A stretch of DNA of 46,753 nt from Oscillospiraceae bacterium (GCA_017540565.1 JAFYAU010000045.1:1-46753), one strand, 5' to 3'; positions 14,634 through 23,319 are shown, numbered from the stretch's first letter. Numbers and translations are program-made. Notes: generated by a model from the letters alone, not told the origin.

Positions 14634-16060
14634 GAGGATCACAGGAACCGCGCATCCGCGTCGAGCCGGGACGGATCAGATCCGACGGTGAGGAAGCGGC
14701 CATCCTGATGGAGGCGTATAGCTGCGCACTCGATCCGTGGCAGAAGAAAGTTCTGGCCTGCTGGCTCGGAAAGGATGAGAGCGGCCGATATAACGTCACC
14801 TCCGCCGGACTGGCCCTGCCCAGACAGAACGGGAAGAACGTCTGCCTGGAGGCCAGGGAATTCTACGGAATGGTGATCAACGGCGAGAAGATCCTGCACA
14901 CGGCCCATCAGGTAAGGACCAGCAAGAAGAGCTTCCGGCGGCTGGCAGCCATGTTCACGGATAAGCGGCATCCGGAGATCACGGACATCGTCCGCAACAT
15001 CCGGTATACCAACGGCGAAGAAGCGATCGAACTGGACAACGGAGGATCGATCGAGTTCTCCGCACGGTCGCGTCAGGCAGCCCGCGGCTTCGACGGGATC
15101 TCACTGGTGGTCTACGACGAGGCCCAGGAAGTGACGGACGATCAGGTGGAGGCCATCATGGCCACACTGTCGGCGTCGGCCACGGGGACCAGGCAGATCA
15201 TCTATGCCGGCACGCCTCCGTATCCGGGCTGTCCGGGCAAGGTGTTCCGGCGCCGGAGGACGATATGCCTCGCAGATCCGGGACCGTTCGACGCCTGGCA
15301 TGAGTGGAGCGTGGCGGGAGACAGCATCGAGGATATCCACGACGAGGATATCAGCGTGTGGTACATGACCAACCCGGCGCTGGGCATCCGGCTGACGGAA
15401 GAATTCACCGCCGAGGAACGCAGGACCATGTCGAAGGACGGCTTCTGCCGGGAGCGGCTGGGCTGGTGGTCGCCGGAGATCTCGGAACACGTAGATCTCG
15501 CGATAGATGCGGACGTCTGGGAGACCTGCGGGTCGGAAGAACCGAAGCCGGAGGGAAAGACCGCATACGGCGTCAAGTTTGCGGCCGACGGCTCGGAAGT
15601 CTGTCTGTGCGGGGCAGTGATCCCGAAAGAAGGGCCGGCGAGGATCTCGCTGATCGATCGATGCTCGACGGGGCTCGGAGTGCGATGGCTTGCCAAGTGG
15701 CTGAACGAGAGATATTCACAGGCGGCATGTGTGGTCATAGACGGACGCAACGGCGTGGACGTGCTGGTGGACAGGATCGCCGACACCTGGCGATTCAAAG
15801 GCAGTGTGATCCGGCCGAAGGCGACCGATGTGATCGCAGCTGCGAGCCTTCTGATCAACGAGCTGAACGAGCGGACGATCACGTGGTACACAAAGCAGGA
15901 AGCGCTGAGAGATTCGGCGCTGACTTCAACGAAGCGCACGATCGCCGGCGGCTGGGGCTTCGGAGGAGATAACTCCCTCCCGATCGAGGCCTGCGCCCTG
16001 GCACTGTGGGGTGCGAAGACGAGCAAGAGAGATCCATCGAGGAAAATGCGGATAGGGTGA
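14630..16060 (+). CDS. Terminase large subunit
   Basis: A 476-aa DNA-packaging motor. The ATPase domain has an atypical Walker A, LPRQNGKN (63-70), and Walker B VVYDEAQE (160-167). The nuclease domain starts around 310 with YGVKFAADGS, whose Asp320 is the expected first metal ligand, and VVIDGRNGVD further on. The length and motif order fit the phage Terminase_1/HK97-like family. The start overlaps TerS (ATGA). It cuts concatemers and pumps DNA into the prohead through the portal. Confidence 0.95.
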   Translation: MRGSQEPRIRVEPGRIRSDGEEAAILMEAYSCALDPWQKKVLACWLGKDESGRYNVTSAGLALPRQNGKNVCLEAREFYGMVINGEKILHTAHQVRTSKKSFRRLAAMFTDKRHPEITDIVRNIRYTNGEEAIELDNGGSIEFSARSRQAARGFDGISLVVYDEAQEVTDDQVEAIMATLSASATGTRQIIYAGTPPYPGCPGKVFRRRRTICLADPGPFDAWHEWSVAGDSIEDIHDEDISVWYMTNPALGIRLTEEFTAEERRTMSKDGFCRERLGWWSPEISEHVDLAIDADVWETCGSEEPKPEGKTAYGVKFAADGSEVCLCGAVIPKEGPARISLIDRCSTGLGVRWLAKWLNERYSQAACVVIDGRNGVDVLVDRIADTWRFKGSVIRPKATDVIAAASLLINELNERTITWYTKQEALRDSALTSTKRTIAGGWGFGGDNSLPIEACALALWGAKTSKRDPSRKMRIG

Positions 16061-16067
16061 TTGAGAA

Positions 16068-17513
16068 ATGATTCTGACGAATGCGATAGCGGAAGCGAGA
16101 GGGCTCCCGAATCAGGAGAAGGAAACGCTCCGCCGGCTGATCAACGTATACAACAAGCACAAGGCAGCCAACGCGACGAAGCGGAGATACTACGAGGGCC
16201 ACATCCGGCTGAGCGAGGTCAACCTGGGACTGGCCCTGCCGAAGGGCATGGGGAACCTTGAGATCGGCTGCGCGTGGGGTGAGAAGGCGGTCGACGTGCT
16301 GGCGGCCCGGTCGATGTTCGACGGATTCGTCGGCGCGAACGGCGAGGACGCGGAGGTCATGAACCGGATCATGAACGCCAACCGGCTCCAGGCGGAGTAC
16401 ATGAAGGCATGCCGGGACGAGCTGAAGTACGGGTGTACCTTCGCCACGCTGTACGCAGACAAAGCGTCCGGCTGCCGCATCCGGTTCCATTCGCCCGAAT
16501 CCGCAGCGGCGGAGTGGGACGGTGAGCAGGGCCGCATCAGCGCCGGGTTCGCCATCATCGCCTCGGAGCGTCTGTCGCAGACGGAAGCGCCGACACCTTC
16601 ACTGATCAACTACCACACGGCGGATGCCCTCTGGGTGATCCGCAGGGGCCGGAGCAACGCAGAGTGGACGGCGGAGAGGTATCCGCACGCCATGGGCCGG
16701 CCGCTGATGGAGCCGCTGGTGTGGAACGCCACCAGTAAAAAGCCCTTCGGCCGTTCCCGCCTGAAGGAGCCCGTACGGCGTCTGATCCAGGGCTACGTGC
16801 GTACGGTGGCCAACGCTACCATCGGCCTGGAGTTCGCTACTTCCCCACAGAAGTATCTGCTGGGCGTGTCCGACGACCAATATGACGCCATCATCAACGA
16901 CAAGTTCAAGCAGTACGTCGGATCGATCATCGCCAGCACGACGAATCCGGAGACAGGGGCCAATCCTGTGTTTGGCCAGCTGCCTCAGGGCACGATCGAG
17001 CCGCATGTGCAGATGCTGAGAATGCTGAGCACGCAGTTCTCCGCCGCCACGGGCCTCACCGTGACGGACGTGGGCGTGATCAACGACGCAAATCCGACCA
17101 GCTCCGAGGCAATTCTGGCGCAGAGCCAGACGCTGATCCTGATGGCGGAGCAGCTGAACGCCGGCAACGGTGACGCGCTGTACACCATCGGCCAGATGGC
17201 GCAGGCGATCGCCAGAAACGTGACTCCGGACGAGCTGGATGACGTCGAGCGGGTCGTTGTGCCCCATTTCAAGAATCCGGCTATGCCGAGTATCGCGGTG
17301 ATGGCGGACGCAGCGATCAAGATCGCAAGCGCCCGTGCGAGCTTCGCCGAGACGGACGCCTTCCTGGAGATGAACGGCTTCGACCAGGCGGATATCCGTC
17401 GGATCAAGGCACAGGAGAGCCGGGCCAGAGGCATGGAGCTGCTGACGGACTTCACCGCGTCGGAGGAGGCTGAGAATGGAAATATCGAAGAGGGACTGGA
17501 AGAGGTATATTGA
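16068..17513 (+). CDS. Portal protein (SPP1 Gp6-like)
   Basis: A 481-aa protein following TerL by 7 nt. It has the sequence pattern of phage portal proteins of the SPP1/Gp6 type: N-terminal YNKHKAANATKRRYYEGH, central SRLKEPVRRLIQGYVRTVAN (each in part) and the C-terminal helical region ending in acidic EEGLEEVY. A dodecamer forms the DNA channel at one capsid vertex. Its end overlaps the MuF gene by 38 nt, a common arrangement. Confidence 0.92.
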   Translation: MILTNAIAEARGLPNQEKETLRRLINVYNKHKAANATKRRYYEGHIRLSEVNLGLALPKGMGNLEIGCAWGEKAVDVLAARSMFDGFVGANGEDAEVMNRIMNANRLQAEYMKACRDELKYGCTFATLYADKASGCRIRFHSPESAAAEWDGEQGRISAGFAIIASERLSQTEAPTPSLINYHTADALWVIRRGRSNAEWTAERYPHAMGRPLMEPLVWNATSKKPFGRSRLKEPVRRLIQGYVRTVANATIGLEFATSPQKYLLGVSDDQYDAIINDKFKQYVGSIIASTTNPETGANPVFGQLPQGTIEPHVQMLRMLSTQFSAATGLTVTDVGVINDANPTSSEAILAQSQTLILMAEQLNAGNGDALYTIGQMAQAIARNVTPDELDDVERVVVPHFKNPAMPSIAVMADAAIKIASARASFAETDAFLEMNGFDQADIRRIKAQESRARGMELLTDFTASEEAENGNIEEGLEEVY

Positions 17514-18615
17514 CCTCCTGTCCGCAATCGACAAGAAAGCCGCCGACACAATGCAGTTTTGGATGCAGGAAAACCCGGATGCTGATGTCGAAGAACTGAT
17601 CTGGGTGGCCCAGAATATAGCCGGACGCTATGGTGAAGCCGCCGGCGCGCTGGCCTGCGAAATGTACGACGCCGTGGCAGCCGCTCAGGGGGCGGCAGTT
17701 CCTCCAGCAGAGATTGCAGACATACCTGACTATGGCGAGACGGCAAAAGCGGTCCGTGGCACGTTGAAGAACAAACAGAACACCGTGCCGGCTACCGTCG
17801 GCCGCCTGGTAAAGCGGGTCGGAGCTGACACGATGCTGAAGAACGCCGCGCGGGATCACGCGCAGTTTGCCTGGGTCCCGATGGGTGACACCTGCGCCTT
17901 CTGCATGACGCTGGCCAGCCGTGGCTGGCAGTACATAAGCAAGCAGGCTATGAAGCACGGACACGCAGAACACATCCACGCCAACTGCGACTGTACCTAT
18001 GCCATCCGGTTCGACGAGGAGAGCACCGTGGAAGGATACGACCCGAAGCGGTACCGGGAGATGTACGACAACGCCGAAGGCGGCACCCCGCAAGAGAAGA
18101 TCAACTCCATGCGCCGGGATATGGCGGCAAAAAAGCGAGCAGCGTATGCGAAGAAGGAATTCTACAGCGTTATCGATGGTTATCGAAGGGATGCAACTCC
18201 AGGAAAAGGAACACAGGCAATTGCAAAAGGGAGAAAGCCCAAAAATAGAGAAGCAGACAATATGGAGTTAATCCATCGTGAATTTGGAGGAGATATTTCA
18301 CTGATATCGGAAAGTAATATTCCGGGAACGAATAATCCAGACTATCAGTGGAGGGGGAAGGTATGGGAAGAACAAGAACCTCAAGCACATACGAAGAATG
18401 CTGTCGATGCTAATATTCGAGAAGCCATCCATCAAATCTCTGACAACCCCGGAGGGATTGTACTTGATGTTGGGAATAGTAATATGCCGCAAGATGAGAT
18501 AGCTGAAATAGTATTAAAAAGGCTTCGCCGTAGTTCGCCATTTGATTGTGATGTGATGATTATCAGAAACGGAAAAATAGAGAATATTTACCATTATCAT
18601 AAAAACAAAAAATGA
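17476..18615 (+). CDS. MuF minor capsid protein fused to a CdiA-type nuclease-like toxin domain
   Basis: A 379-aa two-part protein. Residues 1-215 are the MuF/VG15-type minor capsid domain, with the typical Cys/His set DTCAFCMTL (140-143) and GHAEHIHANCDC (162-173). A KRAAYAK motif (220-226) leads into an AT-rich C-terminus (about 230-379) resembling CdiA-type tRNA-nuclease domains: NPDYQWRGKVWEEQ (287-300), AHTKNAVDANIREAI and GIVLDVGNSNM. In related domains the active site reads PD...WExK; here the last Lys is Gln300, so activity is uncertain. MuF toxins of temperate phages are thought to enter the host with the genome. No immunity gene is obvious downstream. The start follows GGAGG inside the portal gene. 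Confidence 0.85.
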   Translation: MEISKRDWKRYIDLLSAIDKKAADTMQFWMQENPDADVEELIWVAQNIAGRYGEAAGALACEMYDAVAAAQGAAVPPAEIADIPDYGETAKAVRGTLKNKQNTVPATVGRLVKRVGADTMLKNAARDHAQFAWVPMGDTCAFCMTLASRGWQYISKQAMKHGHAEHIHANCDCTYAIRFDEESTVEGYDPKRYREMYDNAEGGTPQEKINSMRRDMAAKKRAAYAKKEFYSVIDGYRRDATPGKGTQAIAKGRKPKNREADNMELIHREFGGDISLISESNIPGTNNPDYQWRGKVWEEQEPQAHTKNAVDANIREAIHQISDNPGGIVLDVGNSNMPQDEIAEIVLKRLRRSSPFDCDVMIIRNGKIENIYHYHKNKK

Positions 18616-18759
18616 GCCGTGTCGGCCCTCGCCAATAAGGGGCGTGGGTGCACCAGACTCATCAATTATTATTATACTCATTTTTTCAGTAATTGCAACA
18701 AGAAGATTATAGAAATTACTGATTTCTCGGTGGCTTTCTATGCTTGGAAGGAGAAATCA
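18616..18759 (+). other. AT-rich gap after the first toxin module
   Basis: It has a hairpin near 18625-18652 (CCC-CGCC with GGCG-GGG) and a TATACT-like box near 18673. No credible gene is seen. An immunity gene would be expected here but is absent. Confidence 0.45.
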
Positions 18760-18825
18760 ATGAAATACATGATCCACGCGTTACCGCAGCGAATTAGGGG
18801 GCAGAAATGTTACACCATTTTTTGA
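18760..18825 (+). pseudogene. remnant start of a second glycosyltransferase-like gene
   Basis: A 21-codon frame with a good AAGGAG site begins MKYMIHALPQR, nearly the same as MRYMIHAAPPR, the start of the intact gene at 18926, and the DNA is similar too. It then diverges and stops. It looks like the 5' scar of a duplicated or replaced copy. Confidence 0.6.
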
Positions 18826-18926
18826 CAACATACGAGGAAGACGGAACACGCTACGCGGAAGCATGGTTTCAGATCAATGTATTCCGGTGGTGCTTCTGCA
18901 TATTCAAGCGAAAGGTGGCAATATAA
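18807..18926 (+). CDS. small aromatic-rich phage protein, 39 aa
   Basis: ATG at 18807 follows GGGGGCAG. The product has a TTYEEDGTRYAEAWFQINVF segment and a Cys/Phe-rich basic end (CFCIFKRK). The stop overlaps the next start (TAATG), implying coupling to the glycosyltransferase-like gene. No family known to me with certainty. Confidence 0.6.
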   Translation: MLHHFLTTYEEDGTRYAEAWFQINVFRWCFCIFKRKVAI

Positions 18927-19582
18927 TGAGGTACATGATCCACGCGGCGCCGCCCCGGATGTGGTACGTGGAGGAGTTCCTGATCCCGTCCATGACGGAG
19001 CAGGGCATCCCGGAGGACGATATCACCGTCTGGAACGACGCTGAAATGAACGGGAACCTGAAGGCGTTCCTGGGGAGTATGGAGTTCTGTGCAGGCCAGC
19101 CGGGCGGCACATGGCACCTGCAGGACGACGTGATCATCAGCCGGCGCTTCGCCGAGCTGACGCAGGCCAACAACGAGGGCCTCGTCTGCGGATTCCACTG
19201 TACGAACTTCAGCTGGCACCCGGTCACACGAGGACGGGTGCCGGCCAACTTTATGTGGTTCTCGTTCCCCTGCATCCGGATACCGAACGACCTCGGAGGG
19301 CGGTTTCTTCACTGGTTCAATAACGTGGCCATGTATCGGCCGGCGTTTGAAAAGCAGATCCAGGAGGGCAAGGGCGACGACTGGTTCTTCCTGAAGTACG
19401 TACTGGAAGAAGAGCGAGATCTGCGCGTGCTGAACCTGCAGCCAAATCTCGTTGATCATGTGGACTACCTGATCGGCGGCACGCTGGTCAATCCGGACAG
19501 GAGCATACAGATCAACCGGGCGGCGTACTTTGAGGACGCAGACCTTGTGGACGAGCTGGAAGAAAAACTGAAGAATCGATGA
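18926..19582 (+). CDS. glycosyltransferase-like cargo protein
   Basis: A 218-aa protein. The segment GGTWHLQDDVIISRRFAE carries a QDDV block similar to the DxD-type (EDDV) motif of GT25-like and related transferases, which binds a nucleotide-sugar through a metal. N-terminal RYMIHAAPPRMWYVEEFLIP precedes it. The start at 18926 overlaps the upstream stop and is favoured over the longer ORF. It is an insertion between MuF and scaffold genes, closed by its own terminator. It may modify the phage particle or host surface; the assignment is by motif only. Confidence 0.6.
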   Translation: MRYMIHAAPPRMWYVEEFLIPSMTEQGIPEDDITVWNDAEMNGNLKAFLGSMEFCAGQPGGTWHLQDDVIISRRFAELTQANNEGLVCGFHCTNFSWHPVTRGRVPANFMWFSFPCIRIPNDLGGRFLHWFNNVAMYRPAFEKQIQEGKGDDWFFLKYVLEEERDLRVLNLQPNLVDHVDYLIGGTLVNPDRSIQINRAAYFEDADLVDELEEKLKNR

Positions 19583-19586
19583 TAAC

Positions 19587-19607
19587 AGCACGGCAACGTG
19601 CTTTTTT
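19587..19607 (+). terminator. terminator after the glycosyltransferase-like gene
   Basis: AGCACG-GCAA-CGTGCT followed by TTTTT. It would reduce transcription into the scaffold and capsid genes unless read through. Confidence 0.75.
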
Positions 19608-19664
19608 CATGCCCTACGGCGGGGGCAATCCGCCGGAAATACGCGAAAGCGGGAGGATAAACCA

Positions 19665-20150
19665 ATGGCAGCAGAAACTGTGAATCAGGAAACCCAGCAG
19701 GCTGAACAGCCGGCACGCACCTTTACCCAGGCGGAAGTCGACGCCATGATCGGCGAGCGGCTGAGCCGTGAACGGGCGAAGTATGCGGACTACGATCAGC
19801 TCAAAGCCAGGGCGGATCAGTTTACCGCCCAGGAGGAGGCCTCAAAGTCCGATCTGCAGAAGGCACTGGACAAGGCCGGAAAGCTCCAGGCAGAGCTTGA
19901 TGCGTTGAAAAGATCGAACACAGCACGGGACGCCAGAGACAAAGTGTCCGCCGCCACTGGCGTACCGGCCAATCTTCTCACCGGTGAAACGGAAGAGGAT
20001 TGCAAAGCCCAGGCGGACGCCATCCTGGCATGGAGACGTGATGTCCAGAAGTATCCGGAAGCGCGAGACGGCGGCGAGGTACATTCTGCCCCCGCGGACG
20101 GCGCTTCCTCACTCTGGGCAGGCATCTCCGAACGACTGAGAAATAACTGA
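19665..20150 (+). CDS. Scaffolding protein (DUF4355)
   Basis: A 161-aa acidic, strongly helical protein. It has the DUF4355 pattern: FTQAEVDAMIGERLSRERAKY, a central coiled coil (about 40-90, LQKALDKAGKLQAELDAL), and a C-terminal region ending SSLWAGISERLRNN. Proteins at this position shape the prohead and then leave it. GGGAGG precedes the start. It sits directly ahead of the capsid gene, as usual. Confidence 0.88.
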   Translation: MAAETVNQETQQAEQPARTFTQAEVDAMIGERLSRERAKYADYDQLKARADQFTAQEEASKSDLQKALDKAGKLQAELDALKRSNTARDARDKVSAATGVPANLLTGETEEDCKAQADAILAWRRDVQKYPEARDGGEVHSAPADGASSLWAGISERLRNN

Positions 20151-20172
20151 ATCAACTGAAAGGGGTAAAACA

Positions 20173-21051
20173 ATGTCCAACACTACTACTGCTCTGCAGC
20201 TCGGTCCTGAACTCGTAACCGAGATCTTCAACAAGGTCAAAGGCCATTCCAGCCTGGCAGCTCTGTGCGGCCAGACTCCCATTCCCTTCTCCGGAGTAGA
20301 CGTCATGGTCTTCTCCATGGACGGCGAAGCTGAGCTCGTCGGCGAAGGCGAAAATAAGGGCCCCGGCGATGCCGCTTTTGAGCCCGTCACCATCACTCCG
20401 GTGAAGTTCGTCTATCAGCACCGTCTGACCGACGAGTTCGTAAAGATGAGCGACGAGAAGCGCCTGCCCTATCTGCAGGCCTTCGGCGATGGCTTCGCGG
20501 CCAAGATCGCCCGCGCTCTGGATATTGCTGCTTTCCACGGCGTGAATCCCAAGACCGGTACCGCTGCGACCGCCATCCAGGCGAAGAGCTTTGACACGAT
20601 GGTCACCGGCACCGTCACCTATGCCGCCGCTACCGCGGACGACAACCTGCAGGACGCTGTGGCCGCCGTGCAGGCCCTCGACGGAGTCGTCACCGGCATC
20701 GCCATGGCTCCGGCCTTCGGCGCCGCTATGGCCCAGATCAAGGTCAACGGCGTGCGTCAGTATCCGGAGTTCATGTTCGGCGCCAATCCTGCCGCTCTGA
20801 ACGGCATGGGCGTGGACATCAACGGCACCGTGAGCTTCGGCAGCTCCGCGGATCGTGCCATCGTCGGCGACTTCCGGAACGCCTTCAAGTGGGGCTATTC
20901 CGAGAACATCCCGCTGGAGATCATCGAGTACGGCGATCCCGACGGGCAGGGCGATCTGAAGCGGAAGAACCAGATCGTGCTCCGCGCTGAGGCGTATCTC
21001 GGCTGGGGCATCCTGGATGCGTCCAGCTTCCAGCGCATCGTCACGGGCTGA
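20173..21051 (+). CDS. Major capsid protein (HK97 fold)
   Basis: A 292-aa protein of the size expected for the HK97-fold capsid, with LVGEGENKGPGDAAFEPVTI (E-loop region), VKFVYQHRLTDEFV, and the C-terminal AYLGWGILDASSFQRIVTG. Codon use here is more Pro/Gly-GGC biased than in its neighbours, as is common for highly expressed capsid genes. The ATG is preceded by GAAAGGGG. Confidence 0.94.
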   Translation: MSNTTTALQLGPELVTEIFNKVKGHSSLAALCGQTPIPFSGVDVMVFSMDGEAELVGEGENKGPGDAAFEPVTITPVKFVYQHRLTDEFVKMSDEKRLPYLQAFGDGFAAKIARALDIAAFHGVNPKTGTAATAIQAKSFDTMVTGTVTYAAATADDNLQDAVAAVQALDGVVTGIAMAPAFGAAMAQIKVNGVRQYPEFMFGANPAALNGMGVDINGTVSFGSSADRAIVGDFRNAFKWGYSENIPLEIIEYGDPDGQGDLKRKNQIVLRAEAYLGWGILDASSFQRIVTG

Positions 21052-21053
21052 TC

Positions 21054-21188
21054 ATGCTTTACCGGCATGAGAAGACCGGCGTGATCATTGACGTAAACAG
21101 CAAAATGGGCGGCTGCTGGGTTCCTGTCAAGGAGCCCGGCACGCCCAAGGCAACGCCGGCAAAGAAGCCCAAGACGGCGAAGAAATAA
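21054..21188 (+). CDS. small basic head protein, 44 aa
   Basis: The ATG at 21054 lies 2 nt after the capsid stop. The product has a beta-like N-terminus (LYRHEKTGVIIDVNSK) and a Lys/Pro-rich tail (KKPKTAKK). Small genes like this commonly sit between capsid and connector genes, but I do not recognise a function. Confidence 0.65.
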   Translation: MLYRHEKTGVIIDVNSKMGGCWVPVKEPGTPKATPAKKPKTAKK

Positions 21189-21205
21189 GCAAGGGAGCGA
21201 TCAGC

Positions 21206-21589
21206 ATGACTTATGCAACTGCAGACGACGTGCAGGCGCGGATGAATCGGACGCTCAGCGCGGCGGAGCTGGCCCAGTGCGAGACGCTGCTGGAGGACGC
21301 TGCGGTCGTGATCGACGCGTACAACGCCTCGGCGGATGACGACGCGAAGAAGCTTGTGTCCTGCCGCATGGTCCTGCGTCTGATGGACGCTGGGGTAGAT
21401 CTCGGCGTGCCCATGGGCGCGACCCAGGGCAGCCAGTCAGCCCTCGGATATTCCCAAAGCTGGACGATCAGCAACGGTGCGGCCGGTGAGATCTATCTGT
21501 CCAAGCTGGAGAAGAAACTGCTGGGTGTCGGCGATCGGATCGGATCGGCCAGTCCGGTGGAGGATCTTTCGAGGCGGTGTTGTCTGTGA
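21206..21589 (+). CDS. Head-tail connector protein
   Basis: A 127-aa helical protein whose N-terminus YATADDVQARMNRTLSAAEL and central ADDDAKKLVSCRMVLRLMDAG match the Gp15/Gp6-type adaptor that joins the portal to the neck. Position after the capsid gene supports this. GCAAGGGAG lies upstream. Confidence 0.83.
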   Translation: MTYATADDVQARMNRTLSAAELAQCETLLEDAAVVIDAYNASADDDAKKLVSCRMVLRLMDAGVDLGVPMGATQGSQSALGYSQSWTISNGAAGEIYLSKLEKKLLGVGDRIGSASPVEDLSRRCCL

Positions 21590-21918
21590 AAGGCAGGACG
21601 ATCATTCTGTACGAGCGCACGCAGACCGGCACGGACGGATTCAACCGTCCGATATACGAGGAGACGCCGGTGCAGGTGGCCAACGTGCTGATCGCGCCGG
21701 CAAGCAGCGAGGACGTTATCAACGAGATGAATCTGTCCGGCAAGCGGGCGGTATATCAGCTGGGCATACCGAAAGGTGACACGCACGACTGGGTCAACGC
21801 TCGCGTGAACTTCTTCGGGGAAGACTGGCGGACCATCGGTTACCCGCAGGAGGGGCAGGAGGAGCTGATCCCTCTGAGCTGGAACAGAAAGGTGCAGGTG
21901 GAACGGTACAATGGGTAA
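21586..21918 (+). CDS. Head closure / head-tail joining protein
   Basis: About 110 aa, beta-rich. Supported by ILYERTQTGTDGFNRPIYEE and DWVNARVNFFGEDWRTIGYP, which fit the minor-capsid/stopper group. I chose GTG 21586, which overlaps the previous stop (GTGA) with GAGGCGG 9 nt upstream; GTG 21577 is also possible. Confidence 0.75.
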   Translation: MKGRTIILYERTQTGTDGFNRPIYEETPVQVANVLIAPASSEDVINEMNLSGKRAVYQLGIPKGDTHDWVNARVNFFGEDWRTIGYPQEGQEELIPLSWNRKVQVERYNG

Positions 21919-22153
21919 GCTCACGATCAAGCTCAACTCTGCCGGCGTGCGGGCGCTGCTGAAAAGCCCGGAGATGCAGGCTATGCTCTCCGAGAGGGCC
22001 AGACAGATCGCGGATCGTGCCGGTTCCGGCTATGAGACGGACGTGTTCAACGGCAAGACGCGTGCCAATGCTTCTGTGTACGCCGCTACGGCGTCAGCCG
22101 CCAGCGACAATCTCAAGAACAACACCCTGCTGAAGGCGGTGAGCGGCGGATGA
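21911..22153 (+). CDS. Neck/tail completion protein (HK97 gp10-like, small)
   Basis: An 80-aa protein beginning KLTIKLNSAGVRALLKSPEM with the ARQIADRAGSGYETDV helix and a terminal strand. This is the minor-capsid/HK97 gp10 pattern in shortened form. It overlaps its neighbours on both sides. Confidence 0.76.
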   Translation: MGKLTIKLNSAGVRALLKSPEMQAMLSERARQIADRAGSGYETDVFNGKTRANASVYAATASAASDNLKNNTLLKAVSGG

Positions 22154-22482
22154 TCGAGAAAACCGTACTGGACTATCTCACCGAACGGTTGAGCGTGCCG
22201 GTATACATGGAGATGCCCGAACAGATGCCGGACAGCTTCGTGCTGGTGGAAAAGACCGGCGGCGGGCGTGACAATCACATCGACCGGGCCACCATAGCCC
22301 TGCAGTCCTATGCCCCGAGCATGTACGAGGCAGCAGAGCTGAATTATGTGGTCAAGGCACTCATGGACGCCATGCCGGACACGGAAAACGTGTTCCGCTG
22401 CAAGCTCAATTCTGACTACAACTTCACGGACACGTCCGTGAAACGCTACCGCTACCAGGCGGTATACGATCTGACATTCTAA
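22150..22482 (+). CDS. Tail terminator-like protein
   Basis: A 110-aa protein with an alpha/beta pattern (LTERLSVPVYMEMPEQ, FVLVEKTGGGRDN, YRYQAVYDLTF) typical of tail terminator or minor capsid C proteins that cap tail polymerisation. The assignment is by order and pattern. Confidence 0.78.
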   Translation: MIEKTVLDYLTERLSVPVYMEMPEQMPDSFVLVEKTGGGRDNHIDRATIALQSYAPSMYEAAELNYVVKALMDAMPDTENVFRCKLNSDYNFTDTSVKRYRYQAVYDLTF

Positions 22483-22494
22483 GGAGGAAAACAA

Positions 22495-23046
22495 ATGGCA
22501 CAGACTGTGAATTACGTCAGCGCCGCGAAGCCTGCGGTAGGCGGTGCCGTTTCCGTAGGCCCCACGACGGCGACTCTGCCGACGAGCGCCAGCGGGGCGG
22601 TGACTGGTTTTACGAGCCTCGGATACATCTCTGAGGACGGGCTGACGAACAGCAACACACCCGAATCGGAAGAGGTCAAGGCGTGGGGCGGCGATATCGT
22701 CCTGACGCCGCTTACCGGCAAGCCGGACACGTTCAGCTTCACGCTGATCGAGGCGCTGAATCTGGAAGTCCTTAAGGTCATCTTCGGTTCCAGCAACGTG
22801 ACCGGGACGGCGCTGACCGCCGGCTATACCGTCAACGCCAAGGCGGCGGAGATGGAGGCCCATGCGTGGGTCGTCGACATGATCCTGCGCAACAATGTGG
22901 CCAAGAGGGTCGTGATCCCGAACGGCGTGATCTCCGAGATCGGTGAAGTCACCTACGCCGACGGCGAGGCCATTGGCTACGAGATCACTGTGACGGCCTT
23001 CCCCAACAGCTCCGGCGACACTCACTACGAGTACATCAAGGGCTGA
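22495..23046 (+). CDS. Major tail protein
   Basis: A 183-aa beta-rich protein with the phage tail tube pattern: SLGYISEDGLTNSNTPESEE, AWGGDIVLTPLTGKPDTFSF and GEAIGYEITVTAFP. Preceded by AAGGAGG. It forms the tail tube. Confidence 0.92.
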   Translation: MAQTVNYVSAAKPAVGGAVSVGPTTATLPTSASGAVTGFTSLGYISEDGLTNSNTPESEEVKAWGGDIVLTPLTGKPDTFSFTLIEALNLEVLKVIFGSSNVTGTALTAGYTVNAKAAEMEAHAWVVDMILRNNVAKRVVIPNGVISEIGEVTYADGEAIGYEITVTAFPNSSGDTHYEYIKG

Positions 23047-23058
23047 GGAGGATGAGCC

Positions 23059-23319
23059 ATGAAGCTGACGAATGGGTTTGAAGTAGAAGTCGACGAGAAG
23101 GCCCTGGACGATTGGGAAGTGATGGAAATCGTGTGCGAGCTGGATGGAGAGAAGTACATGCGGCTGCCGGATCTTTTCATCACTCTGCTCGGAAACGAGC
23201 AGTACCAGGCGCTGAAGAAGCATCTGAAGGAGCACTCCGAGAGCGGGCGGTGTACCACGACGGACATGTCCGCCGCGCTGGCGGAGATCTTCGACGGGCT
23301 GAAAGCGGGAAAAAAATAA
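23059..23319 (+). CDS. Tail assembly chaperone G
   Basis: An 86-aa acidic protein between major tail and tape measure genes, the position of lambda gpG. It ends GKK-stop in an A-rich slippery run, where a -1 slip leads into the T-part ORF. It would help fold or measure the tape protein. Confidence 0.86.
   Translation: MKLTNGFEVEVDEKALDDWEVMEIVCELDGEKYMRLPDLFITLLGNEQYQALKKHLKEHSESGRCTTTDMSAALAEIFDGLKAGKK

Noticed and set aside
18619..18825. possible immunity gene for toxin 1
   Set aside because: It starts at a GTG without a ribosome binding site, and its end equals the glycosyltransferase scar. I see no support for a protein.
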